Assembly (NCBI RefSeq): GCF_900111245.1 | Contig: NZ_FOGO01000004.1 | Coordinates: forward strand, 64,496-128,495 | DNA from: Streptomyces qinglanensis | Lineage (GTDB): Bacteria; Actinomycetota; Actinomycetes; Streptomycetales; Streptomycetaceae | Length of the DNA: 64,000 nucleotides | Reading direction: 5' to 3' | In this document: positions 17,599 through 26,858 of the stretch, piece after piece | Layout: each line of letters starts with the position of its first letter | Numbering within the stretch: the stretch's first letter is position 1 | The notes under the pieces: generated by a model | Seen by the model: the letters and a program-made list of their open reading frames with translations, nothing else | Told to the model about the DNA's origin: nothing | Database searches by the model: none | Program-made: the position numbers and the translations under genes

Positions 17599-17701
17599 CT
17601 GCCTACCCCTCACTGGTCGTCACCCAGCGTGACTGAATTGGGCCAGCTCCGCCAGGAGGTTTCGGATTTTCGTGGATAAAAGGCTCGTGCGACGAAGTTC
17701 T

Positions 17702-18115
17702 TCACTCCATAGAGTGACCGGTTCCGGGCTTCGGGAAACGCGTTTCGTTCCTCTCGATCTTCGCTTCCAGTGCCGCGAGGGGGTCGACCCCCACCACATG
17801 GCAGAACTGGAGCAGGTACGCGAGGACATCCGCGACCTCGTCCTCGACCCGCGCGGCACCTTCGGCGTCCGCCATCACCCGCGCCGACTGCTCCGGGGTC
17901 AACCACTGGAAGATCTCCACCAGTTCGGCCGCCTCCACGCTCAGCGCCGCCGCCAGGTTCTTGGGGGTGTGGTACTGCCCCCAGTCCCGCGCCTCGGCGA
18001 ACCGGGCGAGTCGTCGTTGCAGCTCCGCGACCGTGCGGGGAGCCTTCTGGTGGCTGCCGGTGCCGTTCGGGCCGCCGGTGCGTGTCTCGTCTGCGTCGTC
18101 GTGCTCTGCGTTCAC
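17702..18115 (-). CDS. MazG-type nucleotide pyrophosphohydrolase
   Basis: A 137-residue all-alpha NTP pyrophosphatase of the MazG/RS21-C6 type. The metal-binding ExxE and ExxD pairs are seen in EAAELVEIFQWL and EDEVADVLAYLLQFC. Its GTG at 18115 has GGGAGGT just upstream and overlaps the stop of the preceding ATPase gene by four bases (GTGA), so the two are co-translated. Family members hydrolyse non-canonical or signalling nucleoside triphosphates to monophosphates. Weak-GC spacer and the next gene follow at its 3' side. Confidence 0.9.
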   Translation of the reverse strand: MNAEHDDADETRTGGPNGTGSHQKAPRTVAELQRRLARFAEARDWGQYHTPKNLAAALSVEAAELVEIFQWLTPEQSARVMADAEGAARVEDEVADVLAYLLQFCHVVGVDPLAALEAKIERNETRFPKPGTGHSME

Positions 18116-19452
18116 CTCCCAAGGTCTACCAGCAGCGGATCGCCCCTCCGCGCCGCGTCCCGGGACAGCACGCCCCCGGCGGTGCTCGTCGCCAGCAGCC
18201 GCACATGGCCGCGCTCCGCCATCCGCCGGGCGAGCGCGAGGAGTTCGGCTGCCTGCCGCTCGTCCAGCCCGCGGTCCGCGCCGTCCGCCAGCACCGTGAG
18301 CGCCTGCCGTGCGGCCGGGACCTCGTGCACGGTGTCCACCGACAGCACCCCGGGCCCGGTCAGCAGGACCAGAGCCAGCGCCGTGAACCGCAACTCGCCC
18401 TCGCCCAGCCACTCCAGCGGCGTGCCCGGTCCGCCGTCGTCCCGCACCAGGACACCCCGCACCAGTTCCGGGTCCGGTCCGCGGCCGGGTCCGGCCGGCT
18501 CCGACCGCAGGGCGGCCACCGGCCCGGCGCACCCTTCCCGCACCGCGGCCAGCAGGGCCGCGTGCCGGGTGCCGCACTCTGCCCGGGTGCGCCGCAGCAC
18601 GTCCGCGAGGTTGCCGCAGTCGCCGCGCAGCCTCCCGTCCCGGGCCGCGACCGGCTCCCGCATCCGCGCGGGCGCCGGTGCGCAGGCGAAGACCGAGCGC
18701 AGTGCCACCACGACCTGCTCGACCGCCTCCAGCAGCACCTGCTCCTCCGGTGTCGTCCCGGCGACCCGCAGCGGCAGCAGCGGCAGGGCCAGCCGGTCGT
18801 CGGGCATCCGCAGCGTCCGGTGAGCGCCCGCGGCCGGGCAGGCGGCCGCCACCGCGCGCCGGGCCGGGTCCCGCAGCGCGGTGGAGAACAGGGTCCCGCC
18901 GGAGGCGTCGGACAACCGCTCGCCCACGACGCGCAGTTCGGGTTCCGCCTGTACGGCGACGTCGAAGCGCAGCGGTCCGGCCGGGCCCGCCACGGTGCAG
19001 CCGAGCCGGAAGCCGCGCCGCCCCTGGCGGTCGGGCCGGGCTGTCCGCGGGACATAGGGGGAGTGTTCCGCGGGCGAGACGGCAGGTGCACCGAAGACCT
19101 CGTCCAGCGGACTGCCCTGGCCGAGTCGGGCCAGCGCCTCGTACGCCTCCAGCACGGTGGACTTGCCGCTGCCGCTCGGTCCCGTCAGCACGGTGACGGG
19201 ACCCAGGGGAACCGTGCGGGTGCGCAGCGCGCGGAAGGCGGACAGGTGCAGGGCGCTGACGGCAGGTGCCTGCGCGGCCCGTCCCGGCCCGAGGCCGGGG
19301 CCGTCCGCGGGGTCGCCGGGGGAGTCCGGAGGGTTGCCGGGCTCGCAGGGCTCGCCGGGGTCGCCGCCGGGACCGTCCGCGAGGCCGTCCGTGCCGTCCG
19401 CGCGCCCGTCCAGGGTGGCGGCCGCTCCTCCGCCGTGCTGTGCCGCTCGCAT
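18112..19452 (-). CDS. AAA-type ATPase (AAA_21/OLD-like)
   Basis: A 446-residue ATP-binding protein. After a Gly/Pro/Asp-rich N-terminus of about 55 residues comes LSAFRALRTRTVPLGPVTVL followed by Walker A GPSGSGKST. The later part has the ABC-like LGEGELRFTALALVLL (signature region) and LSVDTVHEV (degenerate Walker B, aspartate followed by threonine instead of glutamate), then ATSTAGGVL. This is the SMC/RecF-like AAA_21 arrangement. It is fused by a 4-base overlap to the MazG-type gene. ATG 19452 is preferred to the in-frame GTG 19470 without strong evidence. Role may be repair, defence or nucleotide-linked signalling. Confidence 0.8.
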   Translation of the reverse strand: MRAAQHGGGAAATLDGRADGTDGLADGPGGDPGEPCEPGNPPDSPGDPADGPGLGPGRAAQAPAVSALHLSAFRALRTRTVPLGPVTVLTGPSGSGKSTVLEAYEALARLGQGSPLDEVFGAPAVSPAEHSPYVPRTARPDRQGRRGFRLGCTVAGPAGPLRFDVAVQAEPELRVVGERLSDASGGTLFSTALRDPARRAVAAACPAAGAHRTLRMPDDRLALPLLPLRVAGTTPEEQVLLEAVEQVVVALRSVFACAPAPARMREPVAARDGRLRGDCGNLADVLRRTRAECGTRHAALLAAVREGCAGPVAALRSEPAGPGRGPDPELVRGVLVRDDGGPGTPLEWLGEGELRFTALALVLLTGPGVLSVDTVHEVPAARQALTVLADGADRGLDERQAAELLALARRMAERGHVRLLATSTAGGVLSRDAARRGDPLLVDLGR

Positions 19453-19567
19453 GCCGGGGACCGTACGCACGCCCCTGTGCGGCGAACCGTTCCCGCACCT
19501 CCGTGCTCCCCCGATCGGATGACGCGCGGCGCCGGCGGGCCGCGGCGGGCAGGGGACCCCCGGTCGT

Positions 19568-19613
19568 TGTCTATCGCGTACTCGTGACGACAGTCAGAAC
19601 ACAGTGATACGTT
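19568..19613 (+). promoter_or_regulatory. shared operator/promoter, copy 1 (aromatic-CoA genes)
   Basis: TGTCTATCGCG (19568-19578), six bases, then TGAC-GACA-GTCA (19585-19596), followed by GAACAC and TACGTT (19608-19613, possible -10). The same arrangement with identical 6-base spacing occurs on the other strand at 26859-26900. It lies 73 bases upstream of the enoyl-CoA hydratase. The PaaX-family protein encoded nearby is the obvious candidate to bind it. Confidence 0.75.
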
Positions 19614-19685
19614 CGACGCGGTGGCCGACCCGCCCGAACCGGCGGGAGGCCGGCGGTTTGCCGACGGAGCGACGGAGGCGGCGGG

Positions 19686-20513
19686 ATGAGCCCGTTCACC
19701 GGATCTGCGCAGCGCACCGAGGAATGGCGACACCTGCGGGTCGCCGAGGAGGAGGGCGTCACCACCGTGACGCTCGACCGGCCGGAGAAGCTGAACGCGC
19801 TCACCTTCGAGGCGTACGCCGACCTCCGCGATCTGCTGGCCGAACTGTCGCACCGCGGCCGCACCCGGGCCCTGGTGCTCGCGGGCGAGGGACGCGGCTT
19901 CTGCTCGGGTGGCGACGTGGACGAGATCATCGGCGCCACGCTGCGGATGGACACCGCTCGGCTGCTGGAGTTCAACCGGATGACCGGCCAGGTCGTCCGC
20001 GCCCTGCGGGAGGCGCCGTTCCCCGTGGTGGCGGCCGTCCAGGGGGTGGCGGCGGGCGCGGGCGCGGTGCTCGCGCTCGCGGCGGACTTCCGGGTGGCCG
20101 ACCCCACCGCGCGGTTCGCCTTCCTCTTCACCCGCGTCGGCCTCTCCGGCGGGGACATGGGCGCCGCCTACCTGCTGCCCCGGGTGGTCGGGCTCGGCCA
20201 CGCCACCCGCATCCTGATGCTGGGGGAGCCGGTGCGGGCACCGGAGGCGGAACGGATCGGCCTGCTCAGCCAGTTGGCCGAGGAGGGCGCGGCCGGACCG
20301 GCCGCGGACGCACTGGCCCGGCGGCTCGCGGACGGTCCCGCGCTCGCCCACGCACAGACCAAGGCGCTGCTCACCGCCGAACTGGACCTCCCGCTGTCCG
20401 GCGCCGTCGAACTCGACGCCGCCACCCAGGCGCTGCTGATGCACGGCGAGGACTACCAGGAGTTCCACGCGGCCTTCACCGAGAAGCGCCCGCCGTCCTG
20501 GCGGGGCAGGTGA
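19686..20513 (+). CDS. enoyl-CoA hydratase/isomerase
   Basis: A 275-residue crotonase-fold enzyme. Oxyanion-hole segments are GRGFCSGGDVDEI and VQGVAAGAGAVLALAADFRVA; the catalytic region reads FTRVGLSGGDMGAAYLLPRVVG, where one of the two usual glutamates is replaced by aspartate/glycine, as in several aromatic-degradation hydratases. ATG at 19686 follows a GGAGGCGG stretch. It is the first gene of the plus-strand block; the flavoenzyme starts 8 bases later. Expected role: hydration of a ring-derived enoyl-CoA. Confidence 0.9.
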   Translation: MSPFTGSAQRTEEWRHLRVAEEEGVTTVTLDRPEKLNALTFEAYADLRDLLAELSHRGRTRALVLAGEGRGFCSGGDVDEIIGATLRMDTARLLEFNRMTGQVVRALREAPFPVVAAVQGVAAGAGAVLALAADFRVADPTARFAFLFTRVGLSGGDMGAAYLLPRVVGLGHATRILMLGEPVRAPEAERIGLLSQLAEEGAAGPAADALARRLADGPALAHAQTKALLTAELDLPLSGAVELDAATQALLMHGEDYQEFHAAFTEKRPPSWRGR

Positions 20514-20520
20514 GCAGGCG

Positions 20521-22827
20521 GTGACCGCGGTGCACCCGGCGCCGTCCCCGGGGCACCGGGCGCTGCGCGTGGCCGTCATCGGCGGCGGCCCCGGCGGACT
20601 GTACGCCGCGCTGCTGCTCAAACGGCTCGACCCGGCGCGCGAGGTGACGGTCTACGAACGCGACGCCCCGGGCGAGACCTTCGGCTTCGGGGTCGTCCTC
20701 TCCGACGAGACCGTCGGCGGGATCGAGAACGCCGACCCGGACGCCTTCGCCGCCCTGGGCGAACACCTGGTGCGGTGGGACGCGATCGAGGTGGTGCACC
20801 GCGGCCGGACCCTCACCTCCGGCGGGCACGGATTCGCGGCGCTCGGCCGCCGCACGCTCCTGTCGGTGCTGCACGAGCGGTGCCGCGGGCTCGGGGTGGT
20901 GCTGCGTTTCCGCACCCAGGCGCCCCCGGCCGCCGAACTGGCCCGCGACCACGACCTGGTCGTCGCCGCCGACGGGGTGCACAGCGCCACCCGGGCAGCG
21001 CACGCCGACGTCTTCCGGCCCGCGCTGACCACCCACCGCTGCCGGTACATCTGGCTGGCCGCCGACTTCGCGCCGGACGCCTTCCGCTTCGAGATCGCCG
21101 AGACCCCGCACGGCATCCTCCAACTCCACGCCTACCCCTACGCGCCGGACCGCTCGACCGCCGTGGTCGAGGCCCGCGAGGAGGTGTGGCGGGCGGCGGG
21201 GCTGGACCGGCTGGACGAGCGCGCCGCGGCCGAGCGGTGCGCCGCGCTGTTCCCCGGGACCCTGCGCGGGCGGACACTGCACGGCAACCGTTCGCGGTGG
21301 ACCGCCTTCCGCACGGTCGTCAACGAGCGGTGGTCGCACGGGAACATCGTGCTGCTCGGCGACGCCGCGCACACGGCGCACTTCTCCATCGGCTCGGGCA
21401 CCAAACTCGCCGTCGAGGACGCGTTGGCGCTCGCGGCCTGCCTGCGCGAGGAGCCCGACCTCCCCGCCGCGCTGGCCGCCTACGAAGCGGAGCGCAAGCC
21501 GGTCGTACGGTCCACCCAGCGTGCCGCGCACGCCAGTCTGACCTGGTTCGAGGAGCTGGCCGACCATGTCGCGCAGCCCCCGCACCGGTTCGCCTTCAAC
21601 CTGCTCACCCGCAGCCGCCGCGTCACCCACGCCAACCTGCGGGTGCGGGACCCGGCGTTCGTCGCCGCCACGGAGCGGGAGGCGGGTATCCGGCCGGGCA
21701 CTCCGCCCATGTTCACTCCCTTCCGGCTGCGCGGACTGGAGCTGCGCAACCGGGTCGTCGTCTCCCCGATGGACATGTACCGGTCCGAGCACGGCGTGCC
21801 CGGCGACTTCCACCTCGTCCACCTGGGCGCGCGGGCGCTGGGCGGAGCCGGGCTGACCATGACCGAGATGGTGTGCGTCTCGGAGCCGGGCCGTATCACG
21901 CCGGGCTGCGCGGGGCTGTGGAGCGACGAACAGGAGGCGGCCTGGCGGCGGATCGCCGCCTTCGTGCACAGCCAGTCCCCGACCGCCGCGCTCGGTCTGC
22001 AGCTCGGCCACTCCGGGCGCAAGGGCTCCACCCGGCGCATGTGGGAGGGCATCGACGAGCCGCTGACCGAGGGCAACTGGCCGCTGGTCGCCGCCTCCCC
22101 GCTGCCCTACCGCCCCGGCGTCAGCCAGACCCCGCAGGAGCTCACCCCGGCCGGGATGGCCGCCGTCCGGGAGGAGTTCACCGCCGCGGCGCGGCGCGGG
22201 GCCCGTGCGGGCTTCGATCTGCTCGAGATGCACTGCGCACACGGCTATCTGCTCTCCGGCTTCCTCTCCCCGCTGACCAACCGGCGCACCGACGGCTACG
22301 GCGGCCCGCTGGCGGCGCGGCTGCGCTACCCGCTGGAGGTCTTCGACGCGGTCCGCGAGGTGTGGCCCGCCGAACGCCCCATGACGGTGCGGATATCCGC
22401 CACCGACTGGGCGCCGGGCGGGACCACGGGGGAGGACGCGGTCCGGATCGCGGCCGCCTTCGCCGAGCACGGCGCGGACGCCATCGACGTCTCCACCGGC
22501 CAGGTCGTCGCCGAGGAGCGCCCCGCGCTGGGCCGCTCCTACCAGACCCCGTTCGCGGACCGCATCCGCAACCGGCTGGGCATCCCGGTCATCGCCGTCG
22601 GAGCCGTCTCCTCCTGGGACGACGTCAACTCCCTGCTCCTCGCCGGGCGCGCCGATCTGTGCGCGCTGGCCCGGCCGCACCTGTACGACCCGCACTGGAC
22701 GCTGCACGCGGCGGCCGAGCAGGAGTACGAGGGCCCCGGCGCGCCGTGGCCGGAGCCCTACCGGGCCGGCAGCCGCAGACCTCCCACCGGTCGCACCGAT
22801 GCGCCGAAGCCCCGCCTGTCCCTGTGA
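20521..22827 (+). CDS. flavin monooxygenase/old-yellow-enzyme fusion acting on aryl-CoA (2-aminobenzoyl-CoA monooxygenase/reductase or salicylyl-CoA 5-hydroxylase type)
   Basis: A 768-residue two-domain enzyme. Residues 15-390 are a class A FAD monooxygenase: VIGGGPGGLYAALLLKR (dinucleotide loop), GVVLSDET, and the FAD-ribityl motif LLGDAAHTAHFSIGSGTKLA. Residues 397-750 are an old-yellow-enzyme FMN reductase barrel (MFTPFRLRGLELRNRVVVSPM, EMHCAHGYLLSGFLSPLTNRR). This fusion is known from 2-aminobenzoyl-CoA monooxygenase/reductase of Azoarcus evansii and from salicylyl-CoA 5-hydroxylases: it hydroxylates and partly reduces the ring. The CoA ligase and RidA genes in the divergent block favour 2-aminobenzoate. 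GTG start at 20521. Confidence 0.9.
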   Translation: MTAVHPAPSPGHRALRVAVIGGGPGGLYAALLLKRLDPAREVTVYERDAPGETFGFGVVLSDETVGGIENADPDAFAALGEHLVRWDAIEVVHRGRTLTSGGHGFAALGRRTLLSVLHERCRGLGVVLRFRTQAPPAAELARDHDLVVAADGVHSATRAAHADVFRPALTTHRCRYIWLAADFAPDAFRFEIAETPHGILQLHAYPYAPDRSTAVVEAREEVWRAAGLDRLDERAAAERCAALFPGTLRGRTLHGNRSRWTAFRTVVNERWSHGNIVLLGDAAHTAHFSIGSGTKLAVEDALALAACLREEPDLPAALAAYEAERKPVVRSTQRAAHASLTWFEELADHVAQPPHRFAFNLLTRSRRVTHANLRVRDPAFVAATEREAGIRPGTPPMFTPFRLRGLELRNRVVVSPMDMYRSEHGVPGDFHLVHLGARALGGAGLTMTEMVCVSEPGRITPGCAGLWSDEQEAAWRRIAAFVHSQSPTAALGLQLGHSGRKGSTRRMWEGIDEPLTEGNWPLVAASPLPYRPGVSQTPQELTPAGMAAVREEFTAAARRGARAGFDLLEMHCAHGYLLSGFLSPLTNRRTDGYGGPLAARLRYPLEVFDAVREVWPAERPMTVRISATDWAPGGTTGEDAVRIAAAFAEHGADAIDVSTGQVVAEERPALGRSYQTPFADRIRNRLGIPVIAVGAVSSWDDVNSLLLAGRADLCALARPHLYDPHWTLHAAAEQEYEGPGAPWPEPYRAGSRRPPTGRTDAPKPRLSL

Positions 22828-22839
22828 CCCCCGCCGCTG

Positions 22840-22855
22840 CATACTCTGCGGTATG
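22840..22855. promoter_or_regulatory. inverted repeat upstream of alpha/beta hydrolase
   Basis: CATAC-TCTGCG-GTATG, perfect 5-bp arms, 13 bases after the flavoenzyme stop and about 140 bases upstream of the hydrolase. A regulator site or chance; AT content is locally raised (GTATGTAGTAAT). Confidence 0.35.
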
Positions 22856-22997
22856 TAGTAATCCCCAGGCTCCGCCGCCCCGTACGGGTCTAGGCTGAGC
22901 GGTCCGTTCGCGATCCCCCGCCTCCGGGGAAGGCGCCTCCGGGGCGCGGACGGGCGAGCCGGCGCGCACGCCCGCCGAAGCCGGAAAGGGGAGCACT

Positions 22998-23750
22998 GTG
23001 CCCGCTCTGAACCAGGCCGAACTGGTGCTGGTGCACGACCCGCTGGCCGGAGACCTCTTCTGGCAACCGGTCGCCGGTGCGCTCCGTGTACGGGGCCGCA
23101 CGGTGAGCGTTCCCTCCCTGACCGGGGCCTTCGACGCCCCGGGTCCCTACTACCCCGAACTGCTCGACGCCGTGGCCCGCCAGCTTGCCGCCGTCCCCGC
23201 CGTCCCCGCCGCGCCCGTCGTCCTGGCCGGGCACAGCGCCGCCGGGGCCCTGCTGCCCGCGCTCCGCGAACTGCTCACCCGCGGGCACCGCCCGCCGCGC
23301 ACCGTGGCCGGTACGGTCTACGTCGACGCGCCGTGGCCGCACCCGGGGCGGAGCGGGCTGGCGGCCCTCCAGCCGGAGCAGGCCGCGCGGCTGCGCGAAC
23401 TCGCCGAGGACGGCGTGCTGCCGCCCTGGGACATCTGCTTCGCCGAGCAGGACCTGATCGACGAGGTCCCCGATCCGGTGCTGCGCGAGCAGTTCCGGGC
23501 CGGTCTCCCGCGGCTGCCGCTCGCCTACTTCCAGGAGCCCGCCCCGTCCGCCCTCCCGGACCCGGACCCCGCCCGGACGGCCTACCTGCGGCTCAGCCCC
23601 CGCTACGAGGAGACCGCGATGCGGGTGGAGGCCCTCGGGCACCGGGTGCTGCGGCGCACCGCGCACCATCTGAGCCCGCTCACCGACCCGGAGGGCACCG
23701 CCGACGCGCTGGAGAAACTCGCCCTGCGCTTCGCCGTCCGCCCCGCCTGA
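22998..23750 (+). CDS. alpha/beta-hydrolase
   Basis: A 250-residue cytosolic hydrolase. The nucleophile elbow is AGHSAAG (serine), the first strand is LVLVHDPLAGD, where the usual HG is replaced by HD, and the catalytic histidine is probably in RRTAHHLSPLTDPEG. GTG at 22998 with GGAAAGGGGAG upstream. It has its own leader after the aromatic-CoA block; a thioesterase or ring-cleavage hydrolase role for that pathway is possible but unproved. Confidence 0.8.
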   Translation: MPALNQAELVLVHDPLAGDLFWQPVAGALRVRGRTVSVPSLTGAFDAPGPYYPELLDAVARQLAAVPAVPAAPVVLAGHSAAGALLPALRELLTRGHRPPRTVAGTVYVDAPWPHPGRSGLAALQPEQAARLRELAEDGVLPPWDICFAEQDLIDEVPDPVLREQFRAGLPRLPLAYFQEPAPSALPDPDPARTAYLRLSPRYEETAMRVEALGHRVLRRTAHHLSPLTDPEGTADALEKLALRFAVRPA

Positions 23751-23781
23751 CGGGACGCCTCCGCCGCCGTACGGTGGAAGC

Positions 23782-24054
23782 ATGTACGCACGGAGGCGGC
23801 GGCGGTACTTCACGCTGATGGCCATCTGCCTGGTGCTGTTCGTCAGCGCGTGGGCCTTCGTGCGGCTGTGGTCGGTGCCCGCCGCCATCGCCCTGTGCGC
23901 CGTCGCCATGGTCCTCCCGCCGCTCGCCGTGATCGTCGGCAACCGGCGGGAGCCCGACGACCGCTGGTGGGACGAGCCGCCCGAGGACGACCTGCCGCCC
24001 GACGACCGGTGGACCGGTGACGACCGGCCGCCGCGGGACGGCGGAGGCCGCTGA
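23782..24054 (+). CDS. small membrane protein, DUF3099-like
   Basis: 90 residues: basic start MYARRRRRYF, two hydrophobic segments (TLMAICLVLFVSAWAFV and AAIALCAVAMVLPPLAVIVG), then an acidic Asp/Pro-rich tail. This is the DUF3099 pattern common in actinomycetes. ATG at 23782 follows GGTGGAAG. It lies 31 bases after the hydrolase. Function unknown. Confidence 0.75.
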   Translation: MYARRRRRYFTLMAICLVLFVSAWAFVRLWSVPAAIALCAVAMVLPPLAVIVGNRREPDDRWWDEPPEDDLPPDDRWTGDDRPPRDGGGR

Positions 24055-24147
24055 GCCCGCAGCCCGCAGCCCGGGGCCCGGCGGCTCCCGGTGCGGGCGC
24101 GGGCGGCTGCGCGGCGGCTCGCGGCGGCATCCCGGCACGCTGGAACG

Positions 24148-25035
24148 TCATCGGGCCGGCGTGGTCTCGGCGTACACCTCGCGCACATACGCGTACCCCG
24201 CGTCGCGCAGCTTCGCGTGCAGCCCGGCGAACACCTTCGCCGACCGCTCGCCGGGCCAGCGCGCGGGCAGCAGCGCCGAGGGCAGGCCCGGATCGGCGTA
24301 GGGGAGCTGCCGCCAGGCGTCCAGCGCGAGCAGGTAGTCCCGGTACGCCGCCTCCGCGGGCACCCGGCTGCGCCGCTCCCAGCGGCGCAGGACGGGTTCG
24401 TGTACGGCGAGGAACGCCCGGTGGCCCTCCGCCATGGCCTCCAGATCCCACCACCGGGCCACCGCTTCGGCGGTCGGTGTGAATCCGGTGTGGCTGCCCC
24501 GGAACAGGTCCACGTACGGCGCCAGTTCCAGCCGCTCCAGGGCGTGCCGGGTCTCCGCCTCCAGATGACCGGGTGCGATCCACACACCGGGTGCGGCGGT
24601 GCCGAAGCCGAGCCGGGCCAGCCGGGAGCGCAGTACATGCCGCCGGTCGCGTTCGCTCTCCGGGACGGAGAAGACGGCCAGCAGCCAACTGCCGTCCGGT
24701 TCGGGGCGGTGGTAGATCCGGTGGTCGCCGTCGGCGAGGAGCTGCGCGGCAGCGGACGAGGGGCGGTATCCGGCCGCCCTGCTGCCGGGTCTGTCGGCGG
24801 CCAGCAGCCCGCGCCGCTTCAGCCGGGAGACCGCTGAGCGGACCGACGGCGCGTCGACGCCGAGGGTGCCCAGCAGCCGGATCAGCGCGGCGACCGGTAC
24901 GGTGCCCCCGCCCTCCGGCTCGCGGCCGTAGGCGCCGTAGAAGGAGAGGACGAGGGAGCCGGGCGAGGGCTTGCGGTGTGGGCCGCGCGGGGTGCGGGCG
25001 GCCTCGTCGAGCTGCGGAAACACGTTCTGGACCAC
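24148..25035 (-). CDS. PaaX-family transcriptional regulator
   Basis: A 295-residue regulator with an N-terminal winged helix (ALIRLLGTLGVDAPSVRSAVSRLKRRGLL, about residues 48-76) and the PaaX C-terminal domain (YADPGLPSALLPARWPGERS). PaaX proteins repress aromatic CoA-thioester pathways and are released by an aryl-CoA. It begins 9 bases after the CoA ligase on the same strand, so it is autoregulated if the ligase promoter is its target. The operator candidates at 19568 and 26859 fit. GTG start. Confidence 0.88.
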   Translation of the reverse strand: MVQNVFPQLDEAARTPRGPHRKPSPGSLVLSFYGAYGREPEGGGTVPVAALIRLLGTLGVDAPSVRSAVSRLKRRGLLAADRPGSRAAGYRPSSAAAQLLADGDHRIYHRPEPDGSWLLAVFSVPESERDRRHVLRSRLARLGFGTAAPGVWIAPGHLEAETRHALERLELAPYVDLFRGSHTGFTPTAEAVARWWDLEAMAEGHRAFLAVHEPVLRRWERRSRVPAEAAYRDYLLALDAWRQLPYADPGLPSALLPARWPGERSAKVFAGLHAKLRDAGYAYVREVYAETTPAR

Positions 25036-25044
25036 GCCGTCACT

Positions 25045-26772
25045 CTAGGCCCGGCGGGTGTCGGGCCCCTCCTGCGGACGCGGGTCCCGCAGCCGGAAGC
25101 GCTGCAGCTTGCCGGTGGGAGTGCGCGGCAGCTCGGAGGCGAAGACGAACCGGCGCGGGCACTTGTACGCGGCCAGCTCCGCGCGCACGTGCTCCGCCAG
25201 CCGCTCGGCCGTCCCGCTGTCCGGCGTGCTGCCCGGGGCGAGTACGACGTGTGCGACGGCCAGTTGCCCGCGGTGTTCGTCCGGGCAGCCGACCACGGCG
25301 ACCTCGCTCACCTCCGGGTGGCCCAGCAGCACCTCCTCGACCTCGGGGCCCGAGATGTTGCTGCCCGCGGAAATGATCATGTCGTCCGCGCGTGCCACGA
25401 ACCGGAAGTAGCCCTCCGCGTCCCGTACATAGGTGTCCCCGGTGATGTTCCACCCCTCGCGCACGTAGGCGCGCTGCCGCTCGTCGGCCAGATAGCGGCA
25501 GCCGACCGGCCCGCGGACCGCCAGCAGCCCCGGGGTGCCGTCCGGCACCGGCACCAGGGCCCCCTGCGCGTCGGGCGCCACGATGCGCGCCTGGAACCCC
25601 GGGACCGGAACTCCCGTGCTGCCGGGCCGGATCGCGTCGTCGGCGGCGGAGAGGAAGATGTGCAGCAGTTCCGTCGCCCCGATCCCGTCGATGATCCGCA
25701 GCCCCGTCCGCTCCCGCCACGCCTCCCAGGTGGCGGCGGGGAGATGCTCGCCCGCTGAGACGCAGCGGCGCAGCGACGACAGGTCGCAGGCATCGGCCTC
25801 GCCGGGGTGCTCGGCCGCCAGCCGCGCCAGCATCGCCCGGTAGGCGGTCGGCGCCGTGAACAGCACCGAGACCCGGTGCGCCGCGATCGCCTCCGGCGTC
25901 CGGGCTGCGCCGCCCCACTGGTCCAGCAGCGACGAGGCGCCCACCCGCAGCGGGAAGACCACCAGCCCGCCCAGCCCGAAGGTGAAGCCCAGCGGCGGCG
26001 TTCCGGCGAACACGTCGTCGGCGTGCGGGCGCAGCACCTGCGCGGCGAAGGTGTCCGCTATGGCCAGGACGTCCCGGTGGAAGTGCGCACAGCCCTTCGG
26101 GCGACCGGTGGTCCCGGAGGTGAAGGCGATCAGCGCCACGTCGTCGGCCGCGGTGGGCACCGCCTCGAACCGGTCCGGCCGGGAGGCGGCCACCCGCAGC
26201 ACGTCGTCCGGACCACCGCCGCCGAACAGGCCGGTGCGCAGCCCCGGCACGTCGGCCTTGACCAGTTCGTCCGCCGACCGCACGTCGCACAGCGCGTGCG
26301 AGACCCGCGCCAGCCGGCAGACGGTCGCCAACTCGCCCGCCCGGTGGGCGGCCAGGACGGTCACCGCCACGGCCCCCGCCTTCATCACCGCCAGCCAGCA
26401 GGCGGCCAGCTCCGGGCTGGTCGGGCCGCGCAGCAGCACCCGGTTGCCGGGCACCACGCCCAGGTCCCCGGTGAGGACGTGCGCGAGCCGGTCGACGGTG
26501 GCCCGCAGTTCGCCGTACGACCACGTGCGCCGGGGTGCCGGTGCCCGGTCGGGTCCGGCGCCGGGAGCCGGGGGCAGGCCGCCGCTGTGGAAGGCGGGCC
26601 GGTCGGCTCCGAGCCGCTCGATGGTCCCGTCCAGCAGTTCGGCGCCGCAGTTGAGCCGCGCGGGATAGGCCGGGGCCGGGTCGTCCAGCAGCAGGACGGG
26701 CCACTGCTCGGGCGGCGGCAGATGGTCCCGGGCGAAGGTGTCGACGTGCGCGGACGGAGTCGGATCCATCAC
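25045..26772 (-). CDS. aryl-CoA ligase (2-aminobenzoate/benzoate-CoA ligase type)
   Basis: A 575-residue ANL-superfamily adenylating enzyme that activates an aromatic acid with ATP and CoA. AMP motif FTSGTTGRPKG; GIGATELLHIFLSA where aryl ligases carry their acid pocket; YVREGWNITGDTY and RADDMIISAGSNISGPEVEE hinge; catalytic lysine in PRTPTGKLQRF. The opening DHLPPPEQWPVLLLD is typical of 2-aminobenzoate-CoA ligases. It starts at a GTG (26772) with GAGGGGG 7 bases upstream; an adjacent ATG at 26769 is equally possible. It is the first gene of the minus-strand ligase-paaX operon. Confidence 0.9.
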   Translation of the reverse strand: MMDPTPSAHVDTFARDHLPPPEQWPVLLLDDPAPAYPARLNCGAELLDGTIERLGADRPAFHSGGLPPAPGAGPDRAPAPRRTWSYGELRATVDRLAHVLTGDLGVVPGNRVLLRGPTSPELAACWLAVMKAGAVAVTVLAAHRAGELATVCRLARVSHALCDVRSADELVKADVPGLRTGLFGGGGPDDVLRVAASRPDRFEAVPTAADDVALIAFTSGTTGRPKGCAHFHRDVLAIADTFAAQVLRPHADDVFAGTPPLGFTFGLGGLVVFPLRVGASSLLDQWGGAARTPEAIAAHRVSVLFTAPTAYRAMLARLAAEHPGEADACDLSSLRRCVSAGEHLPAATWEAWRERTGLRIIDGIGATELLHIFLSAADDAIRPGSTGVPVPGFQARIVAPDAQGALVPVPDGTPGLLAVRGPVGCRYLADERQRAYVREGWNITGDTYVRDAEGYFRFVARADDMIISAGSNISGPEVEEVLLGHPEVSEVAVVGCPDEHRGQLAVAHVVLAPGSTPDSGTAERLAEHVRAELAAYKCPRRFVFASELPRTPTGKLQRFRLRDPRPQEGPDTRRA

Positions 26773-26858
26773 CGGGCTACCCCCTCGCGGGCGGTCCTCC
26801 GAACTCGGCCGACGGCCCGCGGACCGCCGGCGGCGCCGGTCCGGCGCGTGGCGTCGAG

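Noticed and set aside
20476..22842. 788-residue minus frame opposite the flavoenzyme
   Set aside because: Shadow; no start site or domain.
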